From Echinicola pacifica DSM 19836 (lineage in GTDB: Bacteria; Bacteroidota; Bacteroidia; Cytophagales; Cyclobacteriaceae): a stretch of DNA of 64,000 nt. A program made the position numbers and the translations under genes. The stretch covers positions 993,080 through 1,057,079 of the forward strand of contig NZ_KB890739.1 of the NCBI RefSeq assembly GCF_000373245.1, written 5' to 3'. Of the stretch, positions 28,201 through 37,261 are shown piece by piece. Every line of letters starts with the position of its first letter. Within the stretch, counting starts at the first letter, position 1. A model generated the notes under the pieces. That model was not told the origin of the DNA. It was given only the letters and a program-made list of their open reading frames with translations, and did no database searches.

Positions 28201-29450
28201 TCCTCTATAATTTATTGTCCAATGCTTTTAAATTTACCCCGAAGGGGGGGACAGTCACGCTAAAAATAGAGCGAAACCGAAACAGCAAGCTGGCAGGCGG
28301 GGATACAGTGGTCATAGCAGTACAGGATACCGGTGTGGGGATCCCCGAAGATCGTGTGGGGAAGGTTTTTGAGCGTTTTTTTCAGGCCAATGAGAAGGGA
28401 TCTTCCTCCATGGGTACTGGTATTGGTCTGTCTTATACCAAATCGCTGGTGGAGATGCACCAAGGGGCCATTACCTTTGTGAGCAAGCACAAGCAAGGAA
28501 CGACCTTTTGGGTAGAGCTTCCACTGAGCAAAAAGGCCTATAAAGACTTCGAATTGGCGATTTTGGATGGACAGACGGGATTCGATTTGCTGCCTGAGCG
28601 CTGGGTGGACGTGGACCTGGAGACCGATTATCTAGAAGAAATCCCTGGGAAAGAATCCGAAAACACCAAAAAACAACCTCTCAAGGTGCTGGTGGTGGAT
28701 GATAACGCTGAGATTAGAAGTTTTATCCAATCTGCCTTTCATAATCATTTCACCATTCTGGAAGCCATCAATGGAGAGCAGGGGCTGGCCGTCACCGAAA
28801 AGGAAAACCCTGATCTTATCATCACCGATGTCATGATGCCGGTCATGGATGGGGTGGAATTTTGTGAGAAACTAAAAAATAACATTAAAACCAGTCATAT
28901 TCCTGTCATCATGCTGACGGCCAAAAACTCTGAAGATAGTGAGTTGGAAGGCTTGCAGCATGGAGCAGATTTTTACCTGACCAAGCCCTTTGAAATAGAG
29001 AAGCTTCTGCTGTCGGTCAATAACCTGCTGAAAGGCCGGGAGGCGCTGAGGAAGAGATTTACCAATGAAATCCTGCTTCAGCCTTCAGAAATCACCGTCA
29101 ACTCCACCGATAATTCATTCCTGGGACAGGCTATGGAAGTCGTGGAGGCCAATATGGATAATCCGGAATTTACGGTGGAGGAGTTTGTAAAGGAAATGGG
29201 TATGAGCAGATCCAAATTGCACCTGAAGATGAAATCCCTTACCGATCAGTCTGCCAGTGAATTTATCCGTACGGTGCGGCTGAAAAGAGCGGTGCAGCTT
29301 ATGGAGCAAAGTGATATTTCTGTCAAGGAAATCATGTACCAGACAGGCTTTAATACCGCCTCTTATTTCTCCAAATGTTTCAAAAAGCAATTCGGCGTTT
29401 CACCTACCGAATACCTAAACACTAGAAATATCAAGGAAAAGTCCGCATGA
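25287..29450 (+). CDS. Hybrid two-component system regulator (HTCS: Reg_prop/Y_Y_Y sensor, kinase, receiver, AraC output)
   Basis: 1387 residues holding a full two-component system in one protein. Signal peptide (ending SGHAQ), periplasmic Reg_prop beta propellers (about 25-710; repeated GLSQNDVNAI / IWVGT.GGGLN blocks), Y_Y_Y domain (about 720-790), one membrane helix (about 800-820), HisKA with phospho-acceptor H860 (ISHEFRTP), HATPase (DTGVGIP; GTGIGLS), receiver with D1181 (IITDVMMPVMDG) and a C-terminal AraC-type helix-turn-helix (GFNTASYFSKCFKKQFGVSP). It would sense an oligosaccharide in the periplasm and activate transcription. The 21-bp-phased direct repeats at six promoters are its likely sites; none is seen upstream of its own gene, which would fit constitutive expression. 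Confidence 0.95.
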   Translation: MKLLKILFTLSLSCGIFFSGHAQYQDINFEHLTTEEGLSQNDVNAIAQDKNGFMWFGTHDGLNKYDGYNFQVFQSDPNDSTSISSNLIFALAEDPRGYLWVGTTGNGISLLDISKEKFKRFYHKPGGLNTINNNYITQILVSSASEVWVGSQNGLNLIYSEDMKNFSIESFLSVEEGNLTVQSIYEDRQNTIWIGTSQGLYYMDRKEGRYTAMPVKKFEGLLVRSISENSKGQLLVNATNRIFIKEGIDFVPTVSGNYLSLTSDGKGRIWAGSSSGINLLSEQEKAPFFKLENEFTVHVEDHGSINKNNVRCIYRGTSGIMWIGTNGGGVNKVNLEKKGFRVYRKNVKEGSISYDKIRAIFEDSKNVLWIGTEGGGLNVDWNNAVGDRYESFTHYKNTINSIFSIAETVLEDKRIIWIGSEDQSLSSVIFDKAGNSTVDLDFGQRHNIKGAVFAICSDRNNTIWVGTYHQGLYRLIPKGNGDYEVRNFTEKDGLSLHMIRSLLQDKQGNLWVGTGKGLNKISYEELYKPNPTIEVFKNIPGDDNSLAYDYILDLYETREGQIWVGTFGGGLNRLIVDGNGKYSFKSFKEADGLSNNVVKGILEDNDGYIWVSTNKGLNKFDPYGGEFKTYDVTDGLQSNEFSELAAFKRHDGEMLFGGVNGFNAFYPEKIRDNPFRPKVAITDFQIFNKSVPLNVPFNGRVILDKAVYESDEIHLKYWENNFTFEFAALHYAAPSKNRYRYKLEGFDHTWTETSAERRFASYTNIGHGAYKLMVQAANNDGLWNEQEVASIKVIVAPPFWLTWWAYIIYALMFSGLLYGVRKYTLIGIHKKHQLEVEHLTMEKTEELHQMKLRFFTNISHEFRTPLTLILGPLEQLLKYSGEYSATERSRMYVLMQKNARLLLKLINQLMDFRKIDQGKMKLYLIEENISKFVEDLAEPFQLIASSKDISFEVEVPDQEIIGLLDRDKVEKILYNLLSNAFKFTPKGGTVTLKIERNRNSKLAGGDTVVIAVQDTGVGIPEDRVGKVFERFFQANEKGSSSMGTGIGLSYTKSLVEMHQGAITFVSKHKQGTTFWVELPLSKKAYKDFELAILDGQTGFDLLPERWVDVDLETDYLEEIPGKESENTKKQPLKVLVVDDNAEIRSFIQSAFHNHFTILEAINGEQGLAVTEKENPDLIITDVMMPVMDGVEFCEKLKNNIKTSHIPVIMLTAKNSEDSELEGLQHGADFYLTKPFEIEKLLLSVNNLLKGREALRKRFTNEILLQPSEITVNSTDNSFLGQAMEVVEANMDNPEFTVEEFVKEMGMSRSKLHLKMKSLTDQSASEFIRTVRLKRAVQLMEQSDISVKEIMYQTGFNTASYFSKCFKKQFGVSPTEYLNTRNIKEKSA

Positions 29451-29514
29451 TTGTCTTCGTGAGTAATAGTTTTGGGAATGGGCTCGATAAAAAGGCTTAT
29501 GCCGGCGTTCTAAA

Positions 29515-29576
29515 GCATTTGTGGTACAATCCAAAACATCTGTCTTATAGCCTATATTAGGGATATTTTACCTTTG
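29515..29576 (+). promoter_or_regulatory. Operator C (GCATTTGT / ACATCTGT direct repeat) and -7 box upstream of GH29-1
   Basis: Repeats at 29515-29522 and 29536-29543, 21 bp apart. 25 bp after the second is TACCTTTG (29569-29576), a full match to TAnnTTTG. It lies between the regulator and GH29-1, with a 34-base leader. Confidence 0.7.
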
Positions 29577-29610
29577 GTTTACAGAATTAGTATTCATTCG
29601 ATAGACCAAA

Positions 29611-31203
29611 ATGAAAAAAATAACCTTGAATAAATGGGCAGCGAGCACCGCTGGTCTTTTAAATAAGTCAACGTCGGCCTTCTTACTTTTGGCCCTGAGC
29701 ACAGGCTTCAGCTATGGACAGACGGAGAAATATACGGCGGATTGGGAATCGCTCGAAACCTATGAAATCCCCGAATGGTTTCAGGATGCCAAGTTTGGGA
29801 TTTATGCTCACTGGGGTCCGGTTTCCTCAGCTTTTGAGGGATCTGACCCGGGCAAGTTTTACCGCGGTTGGCATGGGATGATGATGTATGAAGACGGTGA
29901 TATCGTCTCTCTCAACGGATCTGGAAAGCCAACGAATAATTTCCTGCACCATCAGGAGAAATATGGTGATCCTGCCGAATTTGGCTATAAATATATCATT
30001 GAGCAGTTTGACCCTAGTGGATTTGATGCGGCAGTATGGGCGGAGCTTTTTGAGAAATCAGGAGCAAAGTTTGCCGGACCGGTAGCCATGCACCATGACA
30101 ATTTTGCGATGTGGGATAGCAAGGCCACCCGCTGGAATTCCATGAACTATGGAGGGATAGACCCTTCCGCTGCGCTTAAGGAGGAAATCGAAAAGCGGGG
30201 AATGAAGTTTATGGGCTCCTTCCACCATGCATTTACCTGGAAGTATTTTGCCCCGGCACATGCCCATGGCGGTATTGACCCGGAGGATTACGACCTCTAT
30301 ACCAATCCCCACGCGATAGATGATGATCATCCGGATAAGGATTTTTATGTCGCCTGGTGGGCCAAGCTGAAAGAATATATCGATACCTATCAGCCCGACC
30401 TTATTTGGTTTGACTGGTGGCTGGAGAATATGGATGAAAAAACCCGGCTGGAATTTTTAGCTTATTATTATAATAAAGCCGCCGAATGGGACAAAGAAGT
30501 GGTGGTCGCCTATAAGGAAAGTACTTTTACCACCAGCACTGCCGTGAAAGATTACGAGCGTGGCAGGCCAAACCAGCCCAAAAACCCTACCTGGCTGACC
30601 GATACCTCCCCAGGTGCTTGGTTTTATCGGCCGGAGGCCCAATTCAAATCTCCAAACGAGCTGATCGATATCCTGGTGGATATTGTCGCAAAAAATGGCA
30701 TTATGCTTCTCAATGTGCCCCCAAACCCTGATGGAGCCATTCCCGCAGATATGGTAAACCTCCTGACTCATATGGGCAGCTGGCTGGAGGTGAACGGCGA
30801 GGCTATCTACGGAACCCGCCCTTGGACCGTATTCGGAGAGGGCCCCACAAGACTGCCTGAAGGTGGACATAAAATCGAGAAATTAGCAATCAACTATACC
30901 GAGAAGGATATTCGCTATGTCAGGAAATCCGATCGACTATTCTATGCTATCGTCATGGATACTCCAAAAGGAGAGCTAATCCTCAAGACCCTCAGCACGG
31001 ATATAGGTGCCCTAAACTCCAAAATTCTTAATATATCGCTACTCGGAAGCGAGGAAACCCTCAGCTGGACGAGAGATGCCCGCGGCCTCGTAATAGAAAA
31101 ACCAGACCATTTTCCAACCGACTATGCCCATTGCTTTAAGATCACCTTGGAGGGATATGCGGAAAATGATATCGGTGGAGCGGTGGAAGCTCATATGGAT
31201 TAA
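29611..31203 (+). CDS. GH29 family alpha-L-fucosidase / alpha-L-galactosidase (GH29-1)
   Basis: 530 residues with a signal peptide (to SYGQ). GH29 landmarks: FGIYAHWGP (about 62-70), HHDNFAMWDS (H161-H162-D163-N164) and nucleophile D268 in LIWFDWW; C-terminal NGIMLLNVPPNPDG. It would release alpha-linked L-fucose or L-galactose. The usual Glu-Trp-Tyr block after the first strand reads GWHGMMMY here (no Glu) and the His-His-Asp-Gly loop has Asn for Gly, so it differs from the two other GH29 in this locus. First gene of the nine-gene run under operator C. Confidence 0.85.
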   Translation: MKKITLNKWAASTAGLLNKSTSAFLLLALSTGFSYGQTEKYTADWESLETYEIPEWFQDAKFGIYAHWGPVSSAFEGSDPGKFYRGWHGMMMYEDGDIVSLNGSGKPTNNFLHHQEKYGDPAEFGYKYIIEQFDPSGFDAAVWAELFEKSGAKFAGPVAMHHDNFAMWDSKATRWNSMNYGGIDPSAALKEEIEKRGMKFMGSFHHAFTWKYFAPAHAHGGIDPEDYDLYTNPHAIDDDHPDKDFYVAWWAKLKEYIDTYQPDLIWFDWWLENMDEKTRLEFLAYYYNKAAEWDKEVVVAYKESTFTTSTAVKDYERGRPNQPKNPTWLTDTSPGAWFYRPEAQFKSPNELIDILVDIVAKNGIMLLNVPPNPDGAIPADMVNLLTHMGSWLEVNGEAIYGTRPWTVFGEGPTRLPEGGHKIEKLAINYTEKDIRYVRKSDRLFYAIVMDTPKGELILKTLSTDIGALNSKILNISLLGSEETLSWTRDARGLVIEKPDHFPTDYAHCFKITLEGYAENDIGGAVEAHMD

Positions 31204-31364
31204 TGGTGAAGAAATTATTCTAAAATAGCGCTTTACTTTCTTGAAAATACCTAAGGAGCAATGGGGCTGGGATTATCCTTTTTCTGCGGCAATGAGTCAA
31301 TAGGAAATGGCTGATCCCGGACCTCTCCATTAGGATGAACTGAACATTACCCAAAATAATACCC

Positions 31365-33041
31365 ATGAAAATCCGCTCTAAACTTATCCTATTATCGGCC
31401 CTACTTTTGGGCCATCTCCCCATAAGCAGGGCGCAAAATAGCACGCGGCCCAACTTTATCTTCGTGCTCACCGATGACCAGCCTTATGGGTATATGGGCT
31501 GCACAGGCAATACGCTGATTAAGACTCCGCACCTCGATCGCCTGGCAAATGAAGGCGTGCTTTTTACCAATGCCCACGTGACCAGCGCCATCTGCACGCC
31601 CAGTCGAGCCAGCATCCTGCTCAGTCAGTTTGAGCGTAAGCATGGGGTAAACTTCAATTCGGGTACCAGCATGGCGGAAGAAGCCTGGCAGGACAGCTAC
31701 CCGATGATTTTCAGATCAGAGGGGTATTTTACTGGATGGATAGGGAAAAACCACGTTCCCGTAGGGGAAGGTGGCTACTCCAGCGGACTGATGGATTCCT
31801 CCTTTGATTTTTGGTATGCGGGCCATGGACACCTGGGATTTTATCCCAAAGACAGACATGAGATTTTTCAAAATGCTGGCGCAGATACCCAGATTGAAAT
31901 TATTGATGAAGGCGTGGATTACTTCCTCACCAATGGCCAAAAAGTGGATGGCGCTATGCAGTTTCTGAAAGGCCGACCGACTGATAAGCCATTTATGCTT
32001 TCGGTATGCTTTAATCTGCCCCATAGCGCAGGCACCAGCAGTATGAAGATGAGGGAGACGGATGATGATTTGTACAAAAGCAGTTATCGGGATCAGGAAA
32101 TCCCTCTGCCGGACCATTATATCGCCAGGAAGGATATCCAGGAACCTAAGCTACCGGCAGGCCTTCTCCGTGCATCGGATCGCCAGGCTGGATATGACTA
32201 TGTGGACAATCCGGAAGATGAAAAGGAAACTTATATCCGACAGCTGCAGGCCGTCACCGGCATTGATCGCTTTGTGGGACACCTGCGGGAGAAGCTGGAG
32301 CAGGAGGGTTTGGCGGACAATACCATTATCGTATTCACCTCCGATCACGGTTTATTTATGGGCCAATATGGCCTGGGAGGTAAGGCATTATGCTATGAAG
32401 TGACCACCCATGTGCCCATGATCTGGTATGATCCTGCACTTTCAGCCGATCAGGCGGGGCAAGCCTCTGAGGCTTTGGTGCAGACGATTGACCTAGCTCC
32501 GACCATGCTCGAAAGAGCCGGGATCGAGGTGCCGGCAAGCTATCAGGGAAAGTCGCTTAAGCCTTTGCTCCAGGGAGCCTCTTCCACCAGAGAATATTTA
32601 TTTACAGAAAATCTTTGGTCCACCCAGTTTGGGAATCCTCGCTGCGAGTCGGTACAGGACCAGGAATGGAAATATATACGGTATTATGAAAACTCCACTC
32701 TTCCCGCCTCTGCCAAAATAGAGGCCGCTAAGGCCTTTGGGCTTCCTGTAAACTCCCTGCTATACACTGTGCATGACCATGATATGGTCCAATATCGGTA
32801 TTTCGCGGAATCTTATTTGAGATATGAGCAGCCCGTATATGAGGAGCTATTCCACCTTGCTGAAGACCCCCAGGAAACCAGTAATCTGGTGGACGATCCC
32901 CAAGCCAAAGCCGTGCTGGAGCGCCTAAGGAAGGAATGGGAGCTGCAAATCCGACAGGCAGCTGGTACAGAGAAACCCAAAGTACTGAGATATACCTATG
33001 AAGGGGAAATAGAACAAGGCAGGAATATCAGTTCAAAATAA
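31365..33041 (+). CDS. S1 family sulfatase 1
   Basis: 558 residues with signal peptide (to SRAQ). The formylglycine signature is CTPSR at C77 (ICTPSRAS), so maturation by a formylglycine-generating enzyme is needed; that enzyme is not in the window. Metal ligands are in FVLTDDQPYGYMG at the N terminus and FTSDHGLFMGQYG further on. A large insert with Met/Asp-rich loops and a C-terminal sub-domain (ETSNLVDDPQAK) complete the fold. It would remove one sulfate from an oligosaccharide in the periplasm. Which position cannot be told from sequence. Confidence 0.9.
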   Translation: MKIRSKLILLSALLLGHLPISRAQNSTRPNFIFVLTDDQPYGYMGCTGNTLIKTPHLDRLANEGVLFTNAHVTSAICTPSRASILLSQFERKHGVNFNSGTSMAEEAWQDSYPMIFRSEGYFTGWIGKNHVPVGEGGYSSGLMDSSFDFWYAGHGHLGFYPKDRHEIFQNAGADTQIEIIDEGVDYFLTNGQKVDGAMQFLKGRPTDKPFMLSVCFNLPHSAGTSSMKMRETDDDLYKSSYRDQEIPLPDHYIARKDIQEPKLPAGLLRASDRQAGYDYVDNPEDEKETYIRQLQAVTGIDRFVGHLREKLEQEGLADNTIIVFTSDHGLFMGQYGLGGKALCYEVTTHVPMIWYDPALSADQAGQASEALVQTIDLAPTMLERAGIEVPASYQGKSLKPLLQGASSTREYLFTENLWSTQFGNPRCESVQDQEWKYIRYYENSTLPASAKIEAAKAFGLPVNSLLYTVHDHDMVQYRYFAESYLRYEQPVYEELFHLAEDPQETSNLVDDPQAKAVLERLRKEWELQIRQAAGTEKPKVLRYTYEGEIEQGRNISSK

Positions 33042-33075
33042 TGATACCTAGTAGTAACAGACCATACTCCAAGTG

Positions 33076-34470
33076 ATGAATAAGCAATTTACCCAATTAT
33101 TGACCTTTCTAGCGCTGACGCTCAGCCTAAATGCTCATGCACAGCAGCCCAATGTTTTGATTATCGTCTCTGATGATCAGGGTTGGGGAGATGTAGGATT
33201 TAATGGCAGCACGGATATTCCCACTCCCAATCTGGATGCCCTAGCAGCGGATGGAGTGGTGTTTTCTCAGGGCTATGCCTCTCATCCCTATTGCAGCCCC
33301 AGTCGGGCGGGCTTACTTTCCGGGAGATACCAGCAGCGGTTTGGTCACGAAAACAATATTCCCTATGACAGGGTCACCGAGGACGACGGCTTGCCACTTA
33401 GCGAGCTGCTGCTATCCGAGCATCTGGTCAGTCAGGGCTACCATACAGCGGCAATAGGAAAATGGCACCTGGGGGATCATGAGAAATTTTGGCCCATCAA
33501 CAGAGGCTTTGAGGAATGGTTTGGATTTTATGGTGGAGGCATGAGCTACTGGGGAGATACCGGAAATAAATCAGCCGATCATGGCGTCCTGAGGAATGGA
33601 GAGATAGTTCCTTTGGGAGAACTTAGCTATTTGACCGATGACTTCACCACGGCGGCGATAGAGTATATTGATGATTTTGCGCAGGAGGAAGAGCCATTTT
33701 TTATGTATCTGGCCTATAATGCTCCCCATGCGCCGATACAGGCCCCGCAAAAATACCTGGATCAGGTCAGCCATATTGAAGATGGCGAAAGAGCTGCCTA
33801 TGCCGCTATGGTAGTGGGCATGGATGACGGCATAGGAAGAGTCATCCAAAAACTGAAAGATACCGGCGAATATGCCAACACCTTGATTTTCTTCTATAGT
33901 GATAATGGCGCGCATATCCATGGAGCCAGCAGCGCACCCTTTCGCGGTCATAAGGGGATGATGTTTGAAGGGGGCATACGCGTTCCCTTCCTCTTTACCT
34001 GGCCTGAGGGAATAGCTGGTAATCAGGTATATGATCATCCAATATCAGCCCTGGATATATTCCCAACGGTCATCGAGGCGGCAGGGATCAAGTCTCCAGA
34101 TAAAAAATTGGATGGGGTAAATATCCTTCCCTATATGAGGGGCATAGCAGAAAAACCGCATCGTGTATTGTATTGGAGGTATTCGGATGGCGCCGGCTAT
34201 GCCGTGAGGGATGGAAATTACAAAATGGTTTACTCTGGATATAAGGAGGAATACTTCCTTTTCGATATGGAAGAAGATCCCTTTGAGCATACCGACCTCA
34301 AAACCTTGTTTCCAGAAAAACTCCATAGCCTGCAGCAACTCTATAGCGCCTGGAACGAGAATACTGTTCCTGCAAAATGGTATGATCCTCATGCCGAAAA
34401 TGTATTGAAGGAGGAGGCTGAGCGCCAAAATTATATTAACAAAGCCAAAGGAGGGGAGCGCAAAAAATGA
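33076..34470 (+). CDS. S1 family sulfatase 2
   Basis: 464 residues from ATG 33076; a GTG at 33073 only adds one Met. Signal peptide to NAHAQ. CSPSR signature at C73 (HPYCSPSRAG), N-terminal VSDDQGWGDVGFNG metal site, YSDNGAHIHGASS and the KGMMFEGGIRVPF block. It is the shortest sulfatase here and belongs to a different subfamily from its neighbours, resembling the common arylsulfatase A-like exo-enzymes. Its stop overlaps the GH28 start (ATGA), so the two are translationally coupled. Confidence 0.9.
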   Translation: MNKQFTQLLTFLALTLSLNAHAQQPNVLIIVSDDQGWGDVGFNGSTDIPTPNLDALAADGVVFSQGYASHPYCSPSRAGLLSGRYQQRFGHENNIPYDRVTEDDGLPLSELLLSEHLVSQGYHTAAIGKWHLGDHEKFWPINRGFEEWFGFYGGGMSYWGDTGNKSADHGVLRNGEIVPLGELSYLTDDFTTAAIEYIDDFAQEEEPFFMYLAYNAPHAPIQAPQKYLDQVSHIEDGERAAYAAMVVGMDDGIGRVIQKLKDTGEYANTLIFFYSDNGAHIHGASSAPFRGHKGMMFEGGIRVPFLFTWPEGIAGNQVYDHPISALDIFPTVIEAAGIKSPDKKLDGVNILPYMRGIAEKPHRVLYWRYSDGAGYAVRDGNYKMVYSGYKEEYFLFDMEEDPFEHTDLKTLFPEKLHSLQQLYSAWNENTVPAKWYDPHAENVLKEEAERQNYINKAKGGERKK

Positions 34471-35858
34471 AAATGATTTTTTTACTTTTCCTCTTTTTAA
34501 GCCAGAGCCTCAGTTTTGCCGGGGATTTTAATGTGATGGATTTTGGGGCTAAGGCCGATGGACAGACCCTGGACACCAAAGCCGTCCAGGCAGCGATAGA
34601 CCAGTGCCATGCGTCTGGCGGTGGACGGGTGCTTATTCCGGCCGGCAAGACCGTGATGGTGGGTACTCTGTTTATGAAAAGCCATATCACCCTATACTTG
34701 GAGCGTGGATCCACACTGCTAGGCAGCCCGGCTATCGGGGATTATAGCCTCGAAACGCATAAGAATAGGTATAAAAATGAACCTCATATGGATCGCTGTT
34801 TGATCTATGCGGAGGATGCGGAAGATTTTGGGATAGAAGGACCGGGGACGGTGGACGGAAATGGTCATCCCAGGCATTTCAATAAGGAAACAGGCCGCCC
34901 CATGCTGATCCGCTTTCTGAATTGCCGGCAAATAAACCTCAAAGAGGTCAAGCTTATCAATCCTGCGGCCTGGGTTTCTGCCTGGATAAACTGCAAGGAT
35001 ATAGTGGTGGATGGGATATCCATTCACAGTCGCGTCAACCACAATGGAGACGGCCTGGACTTCGATGGCTGCACCGATGTACGGGTGGCCAATTCCACCT
35101 TTGACACCAGTGATGATTCCATCTGCCTGCAGGCCTCAGATCCGGACATCCCCTGCACCAATATCACAGTGACCAATTGCACCTTTACCTCCAAATGGGC
35201 GGGAATGCGCATAGGCTTACTTTCTCGGGGGAACTTCGAATCTGTGACCGTGAGCAATTGCACCTTCCGTGATATTCAGGATGCCGGTCTCAAGATTCAG
35301 ATGAATGAGGGTGGGACCATGAAGAATATGGTTTTTAGCAATCTGGTGATGAAAAATGTCCCAAGACCAGTATTTATGACTTTTGCGCAGCAAAAAGCCG
35401 CTGTAGATGCCCCCGAGGAGATGTATCCTATGGAGCAGATGAAGGGCTTCTTGTTTGACCAGATCATTGTGGATAATGAAGGCCTGGATAAGAATACTGC
35501 TTTTTTTGTGACCGGACTTCCCGGCCATCCCATCCGTGACCTGAGCTTCACTAATATATACTTCGTCCATCCCGGTGGAGGCACTGCCCTTGATGCCCAA
35601 AAAGCCAACCTTCCAGAATACACCCTGGATGTGCTGAAAGGCTGGTGGCCGGAGTTTTACCTGGTGGGCACCTTGCCGGCCTCTGCATTTTACTTTCGCC
35701 ATGTGGAAGGACTTTCCATGGACCATATTAATATCCAGATCAAAAACAAGGAGACTCGTTCCGCAGTGGTTTTGGAAGACGTAAAACATGCAGATGTGAC
35801 TGGCATAAAACAAAATTATATCCCTGTAGAATTGGGGAAAGGCATAGAAATCCGATAA
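34467..35858 (+). CDS. GH28 family glycosidase (GH28-1)
   Basis: 463 residues, signal peptide (to SFAG), then a right-handed parallel beta helix starting VMDFGAKADGQTLDTKAVQAA. GH28 catalytic region: NGDGLDFDG (about 193-201), DTSDDSICLQ with the Asp pair (about 214-223) and SKWAGMRIG in place of the usual GHG block; the RIK motif of polygalacturonases is reduced to LKI. So it is GH28-like but not a standard pectinase, and may cleave a terminal galactose, rhamnose or uronic-type sugar on an algal glycan. ATG overlaps the stop of sulfatase 2 by four bases. Confidence 0.75.
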   Translation: MKMIFLLFLFLSQSLSFAGDFNVMDFGAKADGQTLDTKAVQAAIDQCHASGGGRVLIPAGKTVMVGTLFMKSHITLYLERGSTLLGSPAIGDYSLETHKNRYKNEPHMDRCLIYAEDAEDFGIEGPGTVDGNGHPRHFNKETGRPMLIRFLNCRQINLKEVKLINPAAWVSAWINCKDIVVDGISIHSRVNHNGDGLDFDGCTDVRVANSTFDTSDDSICLQASDPDIPCTNITVTNCTFTSKWAGMRIGLLSRGNFESVTVSNCTFRDIQDAGLKIQMNEGGTMKNMVFSNLVMKNVPRPVFMTFAQQKAAVDAPEEMYPMEQMKGFLFDQIIVDNEGLDKNTAFFVTGLPGHPIRDLSFTNIYFVHPGGGTALDAQKANLPEYTLDVLKGWWPEFYLVGTLPASAFYFRHVEGLSMDHINIQIKNKETRSAVVLEDVKHADVTGIKQNYIPVELGKGIEIR

Positions 35859-35860
35859 TT

Positions 35861-37261
35861 ATGAATGCTAAGATATTATTATTGATCTACTTCCTCATCC
35901 TTCCACAAGGCCTCTGGGCCGCTGCGGAGGTGTCTGTATTAGAGTATGGAGCCAAGGGTGATGGGAAGACCTTAAACACGATACCCATCCAAAAAGCGAT
36001 TGATGACCTAGCTCAGCAGGGCGGAGGAAAAGTGATCATTCCCGCAGGGGAATACGTTTCTGGCACCCTGTTATTGAGGGACAATATCCACTTATTCCTG
36101 GCCGAAGGCGCCCAGCTGCTCGGAAGCCCTGACCCAAGAGACTACCAAAGTATAGATGCCTTCGTGGATGCCACGGGACAGCTTCGAGGCAAATGCCTCA
36201 TTGGTGCCAAAGGCGTCAAAAATATAGCCATCACTGGTCAGGGTACTATTGATGGAAGAGGCGAAAATTTCCTTGCTGATCAGCTCAAACCCTGGCTGCA
36301 AGACGCAGGCCTTAGCGATAAGGAAGTGCAGGATCTGATGGGAGATAGGCCTTTCTTATTGCGCTTTGTGGAGAGTAAAAATATCCTGCTGCAAGGGATT
36401 AATATGAGGCAGCCGGCAGCTTGGACCTGTCATTTTTTCCAGTCTTCCCATATACGGGTGGAGGGAGTCTCCATCTATAGCCATGCGCATAGGAATAACG
36501 ATGGCATTGACCTGGACTCCAGCCATCATGTGAGGATCGAAAATAGTAATATAGACACAGGCGACGATGCCATCTGTGTAAAATCCACCAGCCCCGAAGC
36601 CACTCACCATGTCAAAGTCCGCAACTGCCGACTCAAAAGCGATTGGGGAGCCATTAAGTTTGGTACGGAGTCCATGGGGGATTTTCACCATATATCCGTA
36701 AAAAACTGCAGCATCCATGATACCAAGGGTGGAGGCATAAAAATCCTATCGGTGGATGGTGCAAATATCCATCATATAAGCATCAAGAAGGTCCAAATGG
36801 AAAATACGGAAATGCCCATTTTTATCCGGTTGGGAGAGCGCCAAAGGACCTATAGGGATGCACCGGCACAGCCGGTCGGAACCATCCGCAAGCTGCTGAT
36901 CAAGCAAGTGGAGGCCAGCCTGCGCCCCATTGATTCGCTGCGCGTAAGTCCGCCGACCGCCATCTTTATCACCGGCACTGAAGACCATAATATCGATGCG
37001 GTAAAACTAAAAAAGATCACCGTTCGCCTGCCGGGTGGTGGTAAATACCATCAGCGTGAGATAGATATTCCGCGTATGCCCGAGCGGTACCCCGAATTTT
37101 CCTTTTTCGGAGTACTGCCTGCCTATGGCCTCGTGGCGAGGAATGTCGATAAGCTGGTGGCGAAGGGAATAGAATTTATCCTGGAAGATCAGGATTTCCG
37201 GGAGGCCATCTGGCTACAGGAGGTCGATAAAAGCACGATTAATCAAAAGAACCATGATTAG
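35861..37261 (+). CDS. GH28 family glycosidase (GH28-2)
   Basis: 466 residues, signal peptide (to LWAAAE), beta helix beginning VLEYGAKGDGKTLNTIPIQKA. Catalytic block NNDGIDLDS, DTGDDAICVKS and SDWGAIKFGTES, with GGGIKI later. It is a divergent paralogue of GH28-1, two bases behind it, and overlaps the next sulfatase by eight bases. The pair suggests two related exo-cleavages on one branched substrate. The overlap and shared direction indicate one transcript. Confidence 0.75.
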   Translation: MNAKILLLIYFLILPQGLWAAAEVSVLEYGAKGDGKTLNTIPIQKAIDDLAQQGGGKVIIPAGEYVSGTLLLRDNIHLFLAEGAQLLGSPDPRDYQSIDAFVDATGQLRGKCLIGAKGVKNIAITGQGTIDGRGENFLADQLKPWLQDAGLSDKEVQDLMGDRPFLLRFVESKNILLQGINMRQPAAWTCHFFQSSHIRVEGVSIYSHAHRNNDGIDLDSSHHVRIENSNIDTGDDAICVKSTSPEATHHVKVRNCRLKSDWGAIKFGTESMGDFHHISVKNCSIHDTKGGGIKILSVDGANIHHISIKKVQMENTEMPIFIRLGERQRTYRDAPAQPVGTIRKLLIKQVEASLRPIDSLRVSPPTAIFITGTEDHNIDAVKLKKITVRLPGGGKYHQREIDIPRMPERYPEFSFFGVLPAYGLVARNVDKLVAKGIEFILEDQDFREAIWLQEVDKSTINQKNHD

